The position numbers and the translations under genes were made by a program. DNA of 64,000 bases from Chitinilyticum litopenaei DSM 21440 (GTDB lineage Bacteria; Pseudomonadota; Gammaproteobacteria; Burkholderiales; Chitinibacteraceae), in assembly GCF_000428145.1 (NCBI RefSeq), contig NZ_ATZJ01000018.1, positions 11,817 through 75,816 of the forward strand, read 5' to 3'. The stretch's first letter is position 1, and every line of letters starts with the position of its first letter. Shown piece by piece: positions 16,134-24,957 of the stretch. The notes beneath the pieces were generated by a model. That model searched no databases. It was given only the letters and a program-made list of their open reading frames with translations, and was not told the origin of the DNA.

Positions 16134-16889
16134 CTAATGGCGCAGCTTGTAGCCGGATTTTACCAAGTGCAGGGTGTACAAGGCGAGCGCCGCACAGCAG
16201 CCGCCAGCCACCAGCAGCGATACCCAGGGACTGGTATCGCTGACGCCGAAGAAGCCGTAGCGGAAACCGTCGATCAGGTAAAAGACGGGATTGGCGTGCG
16301 AGACCTTTTGCCAGAAGGGCGGCAGGCTGTGGATCGAGTAAAACACCCCGGACAGGAAGGTCAGCGGCATGATGAGGAAATTCTGGAAGGCGGCGAGCTG
16401 GTCGAATTTCTCCGCCCAGATGCCGGCAATCATGCCGAGTATCGCCATGATGAGACTGCCCAGTACGGCAAACACCAGGATCCACAGGGGGTATGTGAAG
16501 GAAGGCAATGCAAAGAATAGGGCTGCAATAAATACCCCCATGCCCACCACCAGGCCGCGCAGCATGGCGGCCAGCACGTAGGCACCGAAGAATTCCAGAT
16601 GCGACAGCGGCGGCAGCAGGATGTAGACGATATTGCCGGTGATTTTCGACTGGATCAGGCTCGACGAGGTGTTGGCAAAGGCGTTTTGCAGCATCGTCAT
16701 CATCGCCAGCCCGGGAATCAGGAAGGCCGTGTAGCGCACACCCGGATAAGGCTCGACATGCGCATCAAGCACATGGGCGAAGACCAGCAGATACAGCAGT
16801 GAAGTAAGCACCGGTGCGGCGACGGTCTGGAACGACACCTTCCAGAAACGCAGGATTTCCTTGTAGAACAGCGTGTAAAAACCGGTCAT
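16134..16889 (-). CDS. ABC-2 type exporter permease
   Basis: A 251-residue inner-membrane protein of the ABC-2 (YadH-like) family with about six transmembrane segments. Family motifs include PVLTSLLYLLVFAHVL near the start, YTAFLIPGLAMM, and ...LTFLSGVFYSIHSLPPFW near residue 185. It overlaps its ATPase gene by four bases. The pair often lies inside betaproteobacterial mla operons; the substrate is unknown. A GGTAT/ATACC unit (16490-16536) is embedded in the coding sequence. Confidence 0.88.
   Translation of the reverse strand: MTGFYTLFYKEILRFWKVSFQTVAAPVLTSLLYLLVFAHVLDAHVEPYPGVRYTAFLIPGLAMMTMLQNAFANTSSSLIQSKITGNIVYILLPPLSHLEFFGAYVLAAMLRGLVVGMGVFIAALFFALPSFTYPLWILVFAVLGSLIMAILGMIAGIWAEKFDQLAAFQNFLIMPLTFLSGVFYSIHSLPPFWQKVSHANPVFYLIDGFRYGFFGVSDTSPWVSLLVAGGCCAALALYTLHLVKSGYKLRH
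16490..16536. repeat. 47-bp GGTAT/ATACC unit with exact ends, inside the permease gene
   Basis: GGTAT at 16490 and ATACC at 16532, exactly the spacing of the intergenic copies. The internal arms pair poorly, so end boxes and spacing are kept but not the stem. Fully coding. Confidence 0.5.
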
Positions 16890-17803
16890 GCCTGTTCCGT
16901 CCGGGGTTGGCTACGCATCATGTCGAGGAAAATGTCTTCAAGGTCGGGTTTGGCGACCTCGATGTCGCGCAGCTCGACGCCGGCCTGCCGGATTTCGCTG
17001 AGGATGCGCTCCAGCGTCGCGCAATCGTCGAGGTGCAATTCGAAGGCGTCGTCGCGCCGGCCTTGCAGCAGGGGTTGCAGCGCGGGCGGCAGCTCGGCGG
17101 GTTTCAGGCGCAGCAGCAGGCTGCGCGCCTTGCCGCGATTCATCAGCCGGTGCTTGTCTTCCAGCGCGATCAGACGGCCCTGCTTGAGCATGGCGATGCG
17201 GTTGCACAGCTCCTCGGCTTCTTCGAGGTAATGCGTGGTCAGCACGATGGTGTGGCCGTCGGCGTTCAGCCGCCGGATAAAGGCCCACAGCGTCTGGCGC
17301 AAGGCCACATCGACGCCGGCGGTGGGTTCGTCGAGCACAATCACCGGCGGGCGGTGCACCAGCGCCTGCGCGACCATCACGCGGCGCTTCATGCCGCCCG
17401 ACAGCGCGCGCATATTGCTGTTGGCTTTTTCGCTCAGGCCCAAATTGGCGAGAATTTCATCAATCCAGTCGTCGTTGTTGCGGATGCCGAAATAGCCGCT
17501 TTGAAACTCGAGGGTTTCGCGCACGGTGAAAAAGGGGTCGAAGACCAGCTCCTGCGGGACGATGCCGACGCTGCGCCGTGCCGCGCGATAGTCCTGCTGG
17601 ACGTCGTGGCCCATCACGCGCGCGCTGCCGCGGCTGGCGCGCGTGAGTCCGCCAAGGATGGAAATCAGTGTGGTCTTGCCGGCGCCATTGGGGCCAAGCA
17701 GGGCAAAAAAATCGCCCTGTTCGACGCTGAAGCTGACGTCGTGCAGCGCATGAAAATCACCGTACTGCTTGCCGACGCCGTCAAAGGCGATGGCTGCACT
17801 CAT
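16886..17803 (-). CDS. ABC exporter ATP-binding protein (YadG-like)
   Basis: A 305-residue ATPase partner of the adjacent ABC-2 permease. Walker A GPNGAGKT near residue 38, signature ALSGGMKRR near 133, Walker B VIVLDEPTAGVD and a C-terminal extension of about 70 residues. Its start overlaps the mlaA stop. Export substrate unknown; conserved next to mla genes in betaproteobacteria, which hints at envelope lipids but does not prove it. Confidence 0.9.
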   Translation of the reverse strand: MSAAIAFDGVGKQYGDFHALHDVSFSVEQGDFFALLGPNGAGKTTLISILGGLTRASRGSARVMGHDVQQDYRAARRSVGIVPQELVFDPFFTVRETLEFQSGYFGIRNNDDWIDEILANLGLSEKANSNMRALSGGMKRRVMVAQALVHRPPVIVLDEPTAGVDVALRQTLWAFIRRLNADGHTIVLTTHYLEEAEELCNRIAMLKQGRLIALEDKHRLMNRGKARSLLLRLKPAELPPALQPLLQGRRDDAFELHLDDCATLERILSEIRQAGVELRDIEVAKPDLEDIFLDMMRSQPRTEQA

Positions 17804-18567
17804 TGCGTCGCACCGGTGGCCGCGCCGCTTGCCGGATCGTTTGCCCCGGCGGCTTTGTCGGCGTCGCCATCGTCATCGGGATCGCCCATGGGCAGCGGAT
17901 GCGGCGGATTGCCATCGTGCACCTTGAACCAGCGACGCTGCAGATAGCCGTCGCGCATGAAGGCGTAAGGATCGAGCGCTTCGTCCAGTGCTGCGTCGAG
18001 CGGCAGCAGTTCGGCGCGCAGGTTGACAAGCCCCACGCTGTAGTAGCCGATCTGGCCGGCCAGCGGTTCGATGTAGTCGATTGGTCCCCAGGCCAGGCGG
18101 GACAGCGGGTCGACCGAGTCGCGCAGGGTCAGCGGGCCATAGAAGGGCAGCATCAGGTAAGGGCCGCTGCCCACGCCCCAGTAGCCCAGCGCCTGGCCGA
18201 AATCCTCGTCCTGCTTGGCCAGCGGCACGCGGCTGGCGATGTCGAAGAGGCCGGCGATGCCGAAGGTGGTGTTCATCAGTACGCGGCCGGTGCCGGTGGC
18301 CGTCGATTGCCACTTGCCCTGCAGCGCCGATGCGGGAATGGCGAAGAGATCGTCGATATTGCCGAAGAAATTGCTCACGCCGGTCTGGATCGGTGGGGGC
18401 ATGTAGTCGCGCCAGCCGGTCGCTACCGGGCGCAAGAGCGCCTTGTCCACCGCACGGTTGAAGCCGTAAATGGGCCGGTTTACCGGCTCAAGCGGGTCAT
18501 AGTTGTTGCCGGGGCTGGCGCAGGCGGCCAGCAGGGTGGTGAGCAGCAGCGGGGCAATCAGGCGCAT
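17800..18567 (-). CDS. mlaA: Outer-membrane lipoprotein MlaA (VacJ)
   Basis: Outer-membrane lipoprotein that removes misplaced phospholipids from the outer leaflet and passes them to MlaC. It has 255 residues with a lipoprotein signal MRLIAPLLLTTLLAAC (Cys16). Motifs include DPLEPVNRPIYGFNRAVDK, a VacJ hallmark, and GYWGVGSGPYLMLPFYGP. The C-terminal tail is Asp/Ala-rich and likely flexible. It lies in one gene block with mlaFEDCB, unlike in E. coli, where it is separate. Confidence 0.95.
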   Translation of the reverse strand: MRLIAPLLLTTLLAACASPGNNYDPLEPVNRPIYGFNRAVDKALLRPVATGWRDYMPPPIQTGVSNFFGNIDDLFAIPASALQGKWQSTATGTGRVLMNTTFGIAGLFDIASRVPLAKQDEDFGQALGYWGVGSGPYLMLPFYGPLTLRDSVDPLSRLAWGPIDYIEPLAGQIGYYSVGLVNLRAELLPLDAALDEALDPYAFMRDGYLQRRWFKVHDGNPPHPLPMGDPDDDGDADKAAGANDPASGAATGATQ

Positions 18568-18586
18568 GGCGGTCTCTCGCTATCGG

Positions 18587-18868
18587 TCAGGCGGCAGCAG
18601 GGGGGGCTGCAGGCAGGAGGGCTTGCAGGCCGTAAACCTGCAGCAGGCGCACGATGGCGGTCGGCGGGTTCGCGATCTCCAGCGTCAGCCCCAGGCTGCG
18701 TGCCTGCCGTTGCCAGTGCAGCAACACGGCCACGGCGGCTGAATCGGCTGTGCCGACGTGTTGCAGGTCGATGCTTACCGTGGCAGGGCCGCGCAGGTGA
18801 TCCAGCAGCGGCAGGTGTTGCCGGGCTGTCTGCATGGTCAGCTCGCCGTTGACGGTCAGGGTGTTCAC
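18587..18868 (-). CDS. mlaB: STAS-domain protein MlaB
   Basis: A 93-residue STAS-domain protein (LTVNGELTMQTARQHLPLL..., DLQHVGTADSAAVAVLLHW). MlaB binds the ATPase MlaF in the inner-membrane MlaFEDB complex and is needed for its stability. The conserved Ser in TADSAAV matches the STAS position. Overlaps mlaC by four bases. Confidence 0.88.
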   Translation of the reverse strand: MNTLTVNGELTMQTARQHLPLLDHLRGPATVSIDLQHVGTADSAAVAVLLHWQRQARSLGLTLEIANPPTAIVRLLQVYGLQALLPAAPPAAA

Positions 18869-19467
18869 TTGTTGCCCGTGCTGGCGTTGCGGCTGGCCAG
18901 CTGCTTGATCAGGCCGTCGATGCCATCGTTGCGGATGACCGAGGCAAAGGTGTTGCGGTGGTTGTTGATGAAGCTGACACCACCTACGGAAATATCGTAA
19001 ACCTTCCAGTCCTGGCCGTTCTTTTCAAAGCTGAAGTCCAGCGTGATCGGCTTTTCGCCTGGCAGGGTGACTTCGGTGCGCACGTCCTGCTCGCTGGGCG
19101 AGTTGCCGGCGCGAACCGACTTCACTTCCACCTGCGCGTTCTTGTAGATGGTCAGCGCCGACAGATAGGTGCGCACCAGCATGGTACGAAATTCGCGCGT
19201 CAATGCCTGTTGCTGCTCGGGAGTGGCGCTGCGCCAGTGGCGTCCGGCAGCCAGTTGCGTCATGCGGGTGTAGTCGGCCAGCGGTGCGACGCGTGCGTCG
19301 ACCAGCTCGCGGACCTTGACGGGGTCTTTTTCATTCTTGCGGATGATTTCGAGCACGTCCCTGCTGCTCTGGCGGACCAGCTGCTCGGGCGTTTCCGCGG
19401 CGGCAAGGCTGGTGCCCGTGAATGTACAGGCGGTAAGGATGGCCAGCATGCCAAAAAACTTGCGCAT
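18865..19467 (-). CDS. mlaC: Periplasmic phospholipid carrier MlaC
   Basis: Soluble periplasmic shuttle carrying phospholipid between MlaA and MlaD. It has 200 residues with a Sec signal (MRKFFGMLAILTACTFTGTSLAAA) and the Tol-Tol-Ttg2-type domain, including YTRMTQLAAGRHWRSATPEQ and FSFEKNGQDWKVYDISVGGVS. Three bases separate it from mlaD. Confidence 0.95.
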   Translation of the reverse strand: MRKFFGMLAILTACTFTGTSLAAAETPEQLVRQSSRDVLEIIRKNEKDPVKVRELVDARVAPLADYTRMTQLAAGRHWRSATPEQQQALTREFRTMLVRTYLSALTIYKNAQVEVKSVRAGNSPSEQDVRTEVTLPGEKPITLDFSFEKNGQDWKVYDISVGGVSFINNHRNTFASVIRNDGIDGLIKQLASRNASTGNK

Positions 19468-19470
19468 TGT

Positions 19471-19950
19471 TTACTTCTCCATGGTGGTGTTGTCGTCACC
19501 CGCTGCCTTGGAAAACAGGAAGCGGCTGATGATCTGTTCCAGGACGATGGCCGACGAGGTGATTTTGAAGCTGTCGCCACTGCCCAGTGTCTTGTCGTCG
19601 GCGCCACTGGCAATGCCGACGTACTGCTCGCCCAGCAGGCCGGAGGTGAGGATTTCGGCGCTGCTGTCACGGCTGAAGCGGTATTGCTCGTCCAGCGCCA
19701 TCGTCACGCGCGCCATATAGCGCTCGGTATCCAGCTCGATGGCGGTAACGCGACCGACCACCACGCCGGCGCTTTTCACCGGGGCGCGAACCTTCAGACC
19801 GCCGATGTTTTCGAAGTTCGCCGTCAGCGTGTAGGTGGAGCTTGCCGGCAGGGCGCCCTGATTGCTGACCTTCAGGGCCAGGAAGAGCAGTGCTGCCGCC
19901 CCCATCAGTGCAAACAGCCCTACCCAGAAATCGATGGTCGTGCGTTTCAT
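19471..19950 (-). CDS. mlaD: MCE-domain protein MlaD
   Basis: A 159-residue inner-membrane-anchored MCE protein that forms a hexameric lipid-binding ring. The ATG at 19950 gives MKRTTIDFWVGLFALMGAAALLFLALKV (transmembrane segment about residues 8-28), then the MCE core FENIGGLKVRAPVKSAGVVVG and LLGEQYVGI. The frame is open upstream, but that part overlaps mlaE and is not homologous. Confidence 0.93.
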   Translation of the reverse strand: MKRTTIDFWVGLFALMGAAALLFLALKVSNQGALPASSTYTLTANFENIGGLKVRAPVKSAGVVVGRVTAIELDTERYMARVTMALDEQYRFSRDSSAEILTSGLLGEQYVGIASGADDKTLGSGDSFKITSSAIVLEQIISRFLFSKAAGDDNTTMEK

Positions 19951-19969
19951 TGCTGCATCCTCAATCTGT

Positions 19970-20770
19970 TTATACACCGCGGAACATGAACGCAGTGAGA
20001 ACGAAATCCAGTGCCAGCACCACCAGGGCGCTGGTGACCACGGTGCGGGTCGTGGCGGTGGAAATGCCTTCAGCCGTGGGGGGCGCATCATAGCCTTCGA
20101 AGGCGGCGATCAGGGCAATGGCGCAGCCGAAGAACACGCTCTTGATCACGCCATTCATGACATCCAGCCGAAAATCCACTGCACCCTGCATTTGCGACCA
20201 GAAGCTGCCCTCGTCCAGTCCCAGTAGCGGCACACCGATCAGGTAGCCGCCGAATATGCCGGTGGCGCTGAACATGGCCGCCAGCAGGGGCATGGAAATC
20301 ACTCCGCCCCAGAATTTCGGGGCGATGACGCGCGCCATCGGGTTCACCGCCATCATTTCCATGGCACTCAGCTGTTCGGTCGCTTTCATCAGGCCGATTT
20401 CGGCCGTGATGGCCGAGCCCGCACGGCTGGCGAACAGCAGCGCGCCAACGACCGGGCCCAGCTCGCGCACCAGCGACAGCGCGACCAGGATGCCCAGCGA
20501 CGAGGATGCGCCAAAACGCTGCAGCGTGTCGTAACCCTGCAGCGCGAGCACCATGCCGACAAACAGCCCCGATACGGTGATGATCAGGATGGACAGCACG
20601 CCGGCAAACCAGATCTCGCGCGCCAGCAATTGCGGCCGGGCAAAGGCCGCCGGGCTGTGCCGCAGGATGCCCAGCAGGAAGCGGCAGGCAAAACCGAGCT
20701 TGATGATCCGTGCGGTCAGCGGTGCGCCGATGGACTGGCAGAGGCGGACAAAGCGGTTTCCCATGCTCAT
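19970..20770 (-). CDS. mlaE: Phospholipid ABC permease MlaE
   Basis: A 266-residue integral membrane permease of the MlaFEDB transporter. Typical MlaE sequences are GMVLALQGYDTLQRFGA, RELGPVVGALLFASRAGSAI and AEIGLMKATEQLSAMEMMAVNP. About five to six hydrophobic segments. Its start overlaps the mlaF stop by four bases. Confidence 0.95.
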   Translation of the reverse strand: MSMGNRFVRLCQSIGAPLTARIIKLGFACRFLLGILRHSPAAFARPQLLAREIWFAGVLSILIITVSGLFVGMVLALQGYDTLQRFGASSSLGILVALSLVRELGPVVGALLFASRAGSAITAEIGLMKATEQLSAMEMMAVNPMARVIAPKFWGGVISMPLLAAMFSATGIFGGYLIGVPLLGLDEGSFWSQMQGAVDFRLDVMNGVIKSVFFGCAIALIAAFEGYDAPPTAEGISTATTRTVVTSALVVLALDFVLTAFMFRGV

Positions 20771-21567
20771 GGCTCCAGCCCCAGTTCGCGCAGATAAGGC
20801 GCTGCAGGCTTGTGAAACGGCACCGGGCCATCCGGTCTGCCATTGATGAACTGGGCCACGAAGGGGTGGGGCGAGGCCCGCACTTCATCGGGCGTGCCGG
20901 CAGCAATGATGCGGCCATCGGCCAGAAAATAGATGTAGTCCACCAGGGCCAGCGATTCGGCGACATCGTGCGTGACAATCACCGAGGCGGTGCCCAGTGC
21001 GTCGTTCAGTTCGCGGATCAGCGTGCCGATGGTTGCCAGCGAAATGGGATCCAGCCCGGTGAAGGGCTCGTCATAGAGCATCAGCTGCGGGTCCAGCGCG
21101 ATCGCGCGAGCCAGCGCCACGCGCCGCGCCATGCCGCCGGAGAGCTCGTGCGGCATCAGCGTGGCCGCACCGCGCAGGCCCACGGCCTGCAGCTTCATCA
21201 GCACCAAGTCGCGAATCACGCTTTCGGGCAGGTCCGTGCGTTCACGCAGGGGAAAAGCCACATTGTCGTAGACGCTCAGATCGGTAAACAGCGCGCCAAA
21301 CTGGAACAGCATGCCCATGCGGGTGCGCAGCTGGTAGAGCGCGGCTTCGGACAACTCGCGGGTATTGCTGCCGGCCACCCGCACCGCGCCCGCATCGGGC
21401 AGCAGCTGGCCGCCAATCAGCCGCAGCAGTGTCGTCTTGCCCGAGCCCGAGCCGCCCATGATGGCCACGAGCTGGCCGCGCCGGATCTGCAGGCTGATGT
21501 CCTGCAGGATGGCCTTGTCATCGTAGGCAAAGCTGACATGTTCGAAATCGACTAGGAGGTCCGGCAT
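20767..21567 (-). CDS. mlaF: Phospholipid ABC ATPase MlaF
   Basis: ATPase of the MlaFEDB complex and first gene of the leftward block. It has 266 residues from the ATG at 21567 (MPDLLVDFEHVSFAYDD); an extended frame 29 codons upstream is not conserved. Walker A GGSGSGKT at residues 38-45, signature LSGGMARR, Walker B LMLYDEPFTGLD, switch His in VTHD. The C terminus FVAQFINGRPDGPVPFH matches the MlaF tail that contacts neighbouring subunits. Confidence 0.95.
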   Translation of the reverse strand: MPDLLVDFEHVSFAYDDKAILQDISLQIRRGQLVAIMGGSGSGKTTLLRLIGGQLLPDAGAVRVAGSNTRELSEAALYQLRTRMGMLFQFGALFTDLSVYDNVAFPLRERTDLPESVIRDLVLMKLQAVGLRGAATLMPHELSGGMARRVALARAIALDPQLMLYDEPFTGLDPISLATIGTLIRELNDALGTASVIVTHDVAESLALVDYIYFLADGRIIAAGTPDEVRASPHPFVAQFINGRPDGPVPFHKPAAPYLRELGLEP

Positions 21568-22093
21568 GGTCTGGGAGGGGAGTAAACGGCAATCATTCCA
21601 GCGCAGTGTCTCAGGTGCAAAACGCGAGCGTACCTGAAGGGGATGACTGGGCAATATGAAATTTTACCTTGCCCAGGGGGTAAGGGCTGTAACAAAGCGC
21701 ATCCGGCTGCCAGGTTCTGCCGATGCTCTGTTTGTGTTTGTGCCGGATTTAATTGCCGCGCCGGATCAAGGGCTTGTGAGCACTGCATGGCCGCATGCTC
21801 GTGCAGCCGGGATGTGCAGTCGGCACAAAAGCGCCACACGCGGCCGTCATGTCCACAAACTGCTCGCACCGTTTCTGGCATGACAGGACCAGGCGCCGTG
21901 CTTCGGCCTGGCACCAGGCCAGAACCGGCATCAACGGACAGCACAAGCAAAACACCCACAGGATCTGGAGCTTGCCGGCATGCCGAAGCGGCCTGGCTGT
22001 TGCCGTTTTCATCCCGATTTGTGAAGAAAAAATTTCTTGGTAATGATTTATTGCTGACCTAGTCTGTAACCTAATTTTCTTGCGGACCTGCTG
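21568..22093. other. Divergent intergenic region, no gene seen
   Basis: A 526-base region between mlaF (left) and the MSHA-type operon (right). It must hold promoters for both, but I cannot assign them with confidence. A perfect 8-bp stem CTGGGCAA/TTGCCCAG at 21647-21676 surrounds an AT-rich 14-base loop. The last 80 bases before 22094 are AT-rich. Open frames here show no coding character. Confidence 0.5.
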
Positions 22094-23791
22094 ATGCGAC
22101 CTCTGTGCTGCCCTTTGCTGCTGGTGTTTTGCCTTGCCGCCTGCGCCGTGCGCAGCCCCGCGCCACTGGATGCCGGCCAGCATCTGGGCAAGCCTGCCGC
22201 CACGCTTGCCGCACCGGCACTGACGCCGGTCGCGCCGGCCCTGCCCAGGCCACAACCCTTGCGCAAGCAGGAAACCTACAGTCTGGTCGTCAGTGATGTG
22301 GACATCCGCAGCCTGCTCTTTGCGCTTGGCCGCGACGCCAGGATGAATGTCGACGTGCACCCGGAGCTGAACGGCCGGGTGACGATCAATGCGCTGAACC
22401 AGACGCTGCCACAGCTGATGACGCGGCTGGCGCGCCAGGTTCCCCTGCGCTGGTCGGTCGATGCCGGGGTGCTGCATGTCGAGCCCGATGCCCCCTATCT
22501 GCAGACCTACAAGGTCGATTACCTGAATGTGCGGCGCGCGGTGAAATCCAGCGTCGCCATCGCCAACACGGTGTCCTCGACCGGTGGGTCGGTTGCCGGT
22601 GGCAAGGCCGCGGCGACGCCGGCTTGCGGCATGAGCGGCAGCAATGCCTCCTGCACCCTGCTCGATTACAGCAGCGACAGCCAGTTCTGGAGCCGGCTGG
22701 AGCACAATCTGCAAGCCATGCTGGGCCTGTCCGCCAGCCCGGCGGCTCCTGCCGAGGCGACGCGTCCGGCGCCGGCCGCTGCCGATGGCCGGCTGGTGGT
22801 CGTCAATCCGGAAACCGGGCTGGTGCTGGTGCGGGCCAGCCAGCGCGACCAGCAGAAGGTGGCGGCCTTTCTCGCTCAGATGCAGCTTGCCGCACAGCGG
22901 CAGGTGCTGATCGAGGCCACCATTGTCGAGGTGACGCTGGGTGACCAGTACCAGGCGGGCGTGGACTGGAGCCGGATTGCGACCGGGCAGGGCTGGTCCT
23001 TCGGGCAGAACCTGCTGGGGCAGAATCTGGCCGGAGCACCGGCGGCCGGGATTGTGTTCCAGAGCAGCCAGTTCGAGCTCACCGTCAAGCTGCTGGAGCA
23101 GTTCGGCCGCACGCGCGTGCTCTCCAGTCCCAAGCTGATTGCGCTGAACAATCAGACCGCCATCATGAAGGTGGTCGAAGAGCAGGTGTATTTCTCGCTC
23201 GAACTCGATGAAGACAAGAACAGCGATGGCGAGGTGACCGGCCGCAACATCACCAGCACGCTGCATACCGTGCCGGTGGGGCTGGTGATGCAGGTGACGC
23301 CGCAGATTGCCGACAGCGGCCTGGTGGCGCTGAACGTGCGCCCGACCATCACCAATGTCAGCGCCTATGTCGAGGATCCGGCCGTGGCGCTGATTGCCGC
23401 CAGCAGCAATACCGCCGTGAAGAGCCTGGTGCCGGTCTTGCAGGTGCGCGAATTCGACTCGACGCTGAATGTGCCCTCGGGGCAGGTCGCCGTACTGGGC
23501 GGGCTGATCCAGGATGCCATCAAGACCAGCCGGCAGGGCGTGCCGGGGCTGTCGCGCCTGCCCACACTGGGTGATCTGTTCAGTTTTCGCGACGACAAGG
23601 CAGGCAAGAGCGAACTGGTGGTGTTTCTGCGCCCCCTGCAGATCCGTGAGGCAAGCGTGAACGGCGATCTGGCGGCATTCAAGGGGTATATGCCGGATGC
23701 CGATTTCATGATTGGGTCTGGAGACCATACCCTCTCTGCGTATCAGGCAGGTGCCGTACCGCTTCCGGCCCCACTCCGGGAGCGGCCATGA
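22094..23791 (+). CDS. mshL: MSHA-type pilus secretin MshL
   Basis: Outer-membrane secretin of a type IV pilus of the MSHA class. It has 565 residues with a lipoprotein-like signal ending LAAC (Cys17). A STN/N0-type domain covers about 65-130 (YSLVVSDVDIRSLLFALGRDARMN), followed by a Ser/Ala-rich linker and the secretin domain from about 270 (QVLIEATIVEVTLGDQYQAGVDW). The signature GVPGLSRLPTLGDLFSFR lies near residue 480. It differs from GspD in length and N domains. A 47-bp unit is embedded near its 3' end. Overlaps the next gene by four bases. Confidence 0.88.
   Translation: MRPLCCPLLLVFCLAACAVRSPAPLDAGQHLGKPAATLAAPALTPVAPALPRPQPLRKQETYSLVVSDVDIRSLLFALGRDARMNVDVHPELNGRVTINALNQTLPQLMTRLARQVPLRWSVDAGVLHVEPDAPYLQTYKVDYLNVRRAVKSSVAIANTVSSTGGSVAGGKAAATPACGMSGSNASCTLLDYSSDSQFWSRLEHNLQAMLGLSASPAAPAEATRPAPAAADGRLVVVNPETGLVLVRASQRDQQKVAAFLAQMQLAAQRQVLIEATIVEVTLGDQYQAGVDWSRIATGQGWSFGQNLLGQNLAGAPAAGIVFQSSQFELTVKLLEQFGRTRVLSSPKLIALNNQTAIMKVVEEQVYFSLELDEDKNSDGEVTGRNITSTLHTVPVGLVMQVTPQIADSGLVALNVRPTITNVSAYVEDPAVALIAASSNTAVKSLVPVLQVREFDSTLNVPSGQVAVLGGLIQDAIKTSRQGVPGLSRLPTLGDLFSFRDDKAGKSELVVFLRPLQIREASVNGDLAAFKGYMPDADFMIGSGDHTLSAYQAGAVPLPAPLRERP
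23685..23731. repeat. 47-bp GGTAT/ATACC unit with exact ends, inside mshL
   Basis: GGTAT at 23685 and ATACC at 23727; inner GCC and GGT/GGC-like positions partly kept. It encodes the weakly conserved C-terminal tail after the secretin domain, a place where inserted DNA would be tolerated. Confidence 0.5.
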
Positions 23792-24957
23792 GCCGTGTCC
23801 TGCAGCTGATGAAACCGGCGAGTGCGGCGCTGCCCGCTGGCGATCGTGTCGCCGAGCCTGGCGCTGCGGACCTGAGTTTGCTCGCCCTGGCGCCAGCCGG
23901 CACCGACGGCGCGGCCAGTCTGTCGGCGCCAGTCACCGAGTCAGGCAGTGTGGCGCCGGAACAGGATGCTGCTGCGCCGATCATCCCGGTGCTGCCCGCT
24001 GCCGGTCCCGAGGCAGCAGCCGGTTTGTCTGGAGCACGGGGAGCAAGCCGGCTGGCGCTGCTGGCCGCTGCCGGCCTCGCCCTGGCTGTCGCGGCATGGT
24101 TGCTCCTGCTGGCGTCCGGCCTCCGCAGCAACGGCCAGATCCGCCCAGCCGCAAATTTCGCCTCGCCATCCCCGCTTGCCGTGGCAATGCCGGCCAGCTC
24201 GCCCGTACTGGTCACAACGATCCCGGGGCGTATGGCCTCGCCAGCCCTGGATGAATACCCCGCACGCACGCCGGCTCACACCGGCAGAGCGGTCCAGGCC
24301 CAAGTCGCCACGCCCTCAGGGGTAACTGCCGATGCACTGCCCGTGCTGGCCGCGGCCGCGCCGGTGGTGGCGCGGCATGAGCGGCAAGAGCCGGATGTGC
24401 TGCTGCAGGCCTGGCAGGCCTACCAGCATGGCCGTCTGGACGAAGCGCGTGCCTTGTACGCCCGGGTGCTGGCCAGCGAGGCCGACAACCGCGATGCCCT
24501 GCTGGGCATGGCCGCCATTGCCCTGCGCGAGGGTGACTGGTCCGCCGCTGCCGCGCGCTATCGCCAGCGCCTGCGTCAGGCCCCTCATGATGCGCTGGCG
24601 CGGGAAGGCCTGGCCTCGCTGGCCGCGCAGGCGCAGCCGGCGGCCGGGCAGGAGGGCGACGAGCAGGATCCGCTGCCGGATGCCAGCGTTGAAGAATTGC
24701 AGCTGCTGGCACACGCGCATGCCGGCCGCCAGCGCTGGCAGGCGGCGCAGGCTCTGTATTTCCGTGCCTGGTCGCAGGCGCCGCACAATGCCGAGCTGGC
24801 CTACAACCTGGCCCTCGCGCTGGATCACCTTGGCCAGTACCGGCAGGCGCGCGAGTTCTACCGCAAGGCACTGGCCGCTGGCATGCAGGCAGCAGACCGG
24901 CTTGATCGTGACGCGATCGCGCAGCGGCTGGTCGTGCTGGCGGGAGCGGACTCATGA
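23788..24957 (+). CDS. mshN: TPR protein, MshN-like
   Basis: A 389-residue protein with an Ala/Pro-rich cytoplasmic region, one transmembrane segment near residues 90-112 (LALLAAAGLALAVAAWLLLLA), a low-complexity periplasmic linker, and a C-terminal block of tetratricopeptide-like repeats (ALYARVLASEADNRDALLGMAAIALREGDW..., AELAYNLALALDHLGQYRQA). This is the MshN layout, an MSHA biogenesis protein of unclear role. Coupled to both neighbours by ATGA overlaps. Confidence 0.75.
   Translation: MSRVLQLMKPASAALPAGDRVAEPGAADLSLLALAPAGTDGAASLSAPVTESGSVAPEQDAAAPIIPVLPAAGPEAAAGLSGARGASRLALLAAAGLALAVAAWLLLLASGLRSNGQIRPAANFASPSPLAVAMPASSPVLVTTIPGRMASPALDEYPARTPAHTGRAVQAQVATPSGVTADALPVLAAAAPVVARHERQEPDVLLQAWQAYQHGRLDEARALYARVLASEADNRDALLGMAAIALREGDWSAAAARYRQRLRQAPHDALAREGLASLAAQAQPAAGQEGDEQDPLPDASVEELQLLAHAHAGRQRWQAAQALYFRAWSQAPHNAELAYNLALALDHLGQYRQAREFYRKALAAGMQAADRLDRDAIAQRLVVLAGADS

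Noticed and set aside
15538..16485. A 315-codon leftward frame covering the small membrane protein
   Set aside because: Only its last 65 codons look like a protein; the rest runs through a repeat, bolA and permease DNA in the wrong frame.
21647..21676. The 8-bp stem upstream of mlaF as a riboswitch
   Set aside because: A single short stem with an AT-rich loop does not match any riboswitch class I know.
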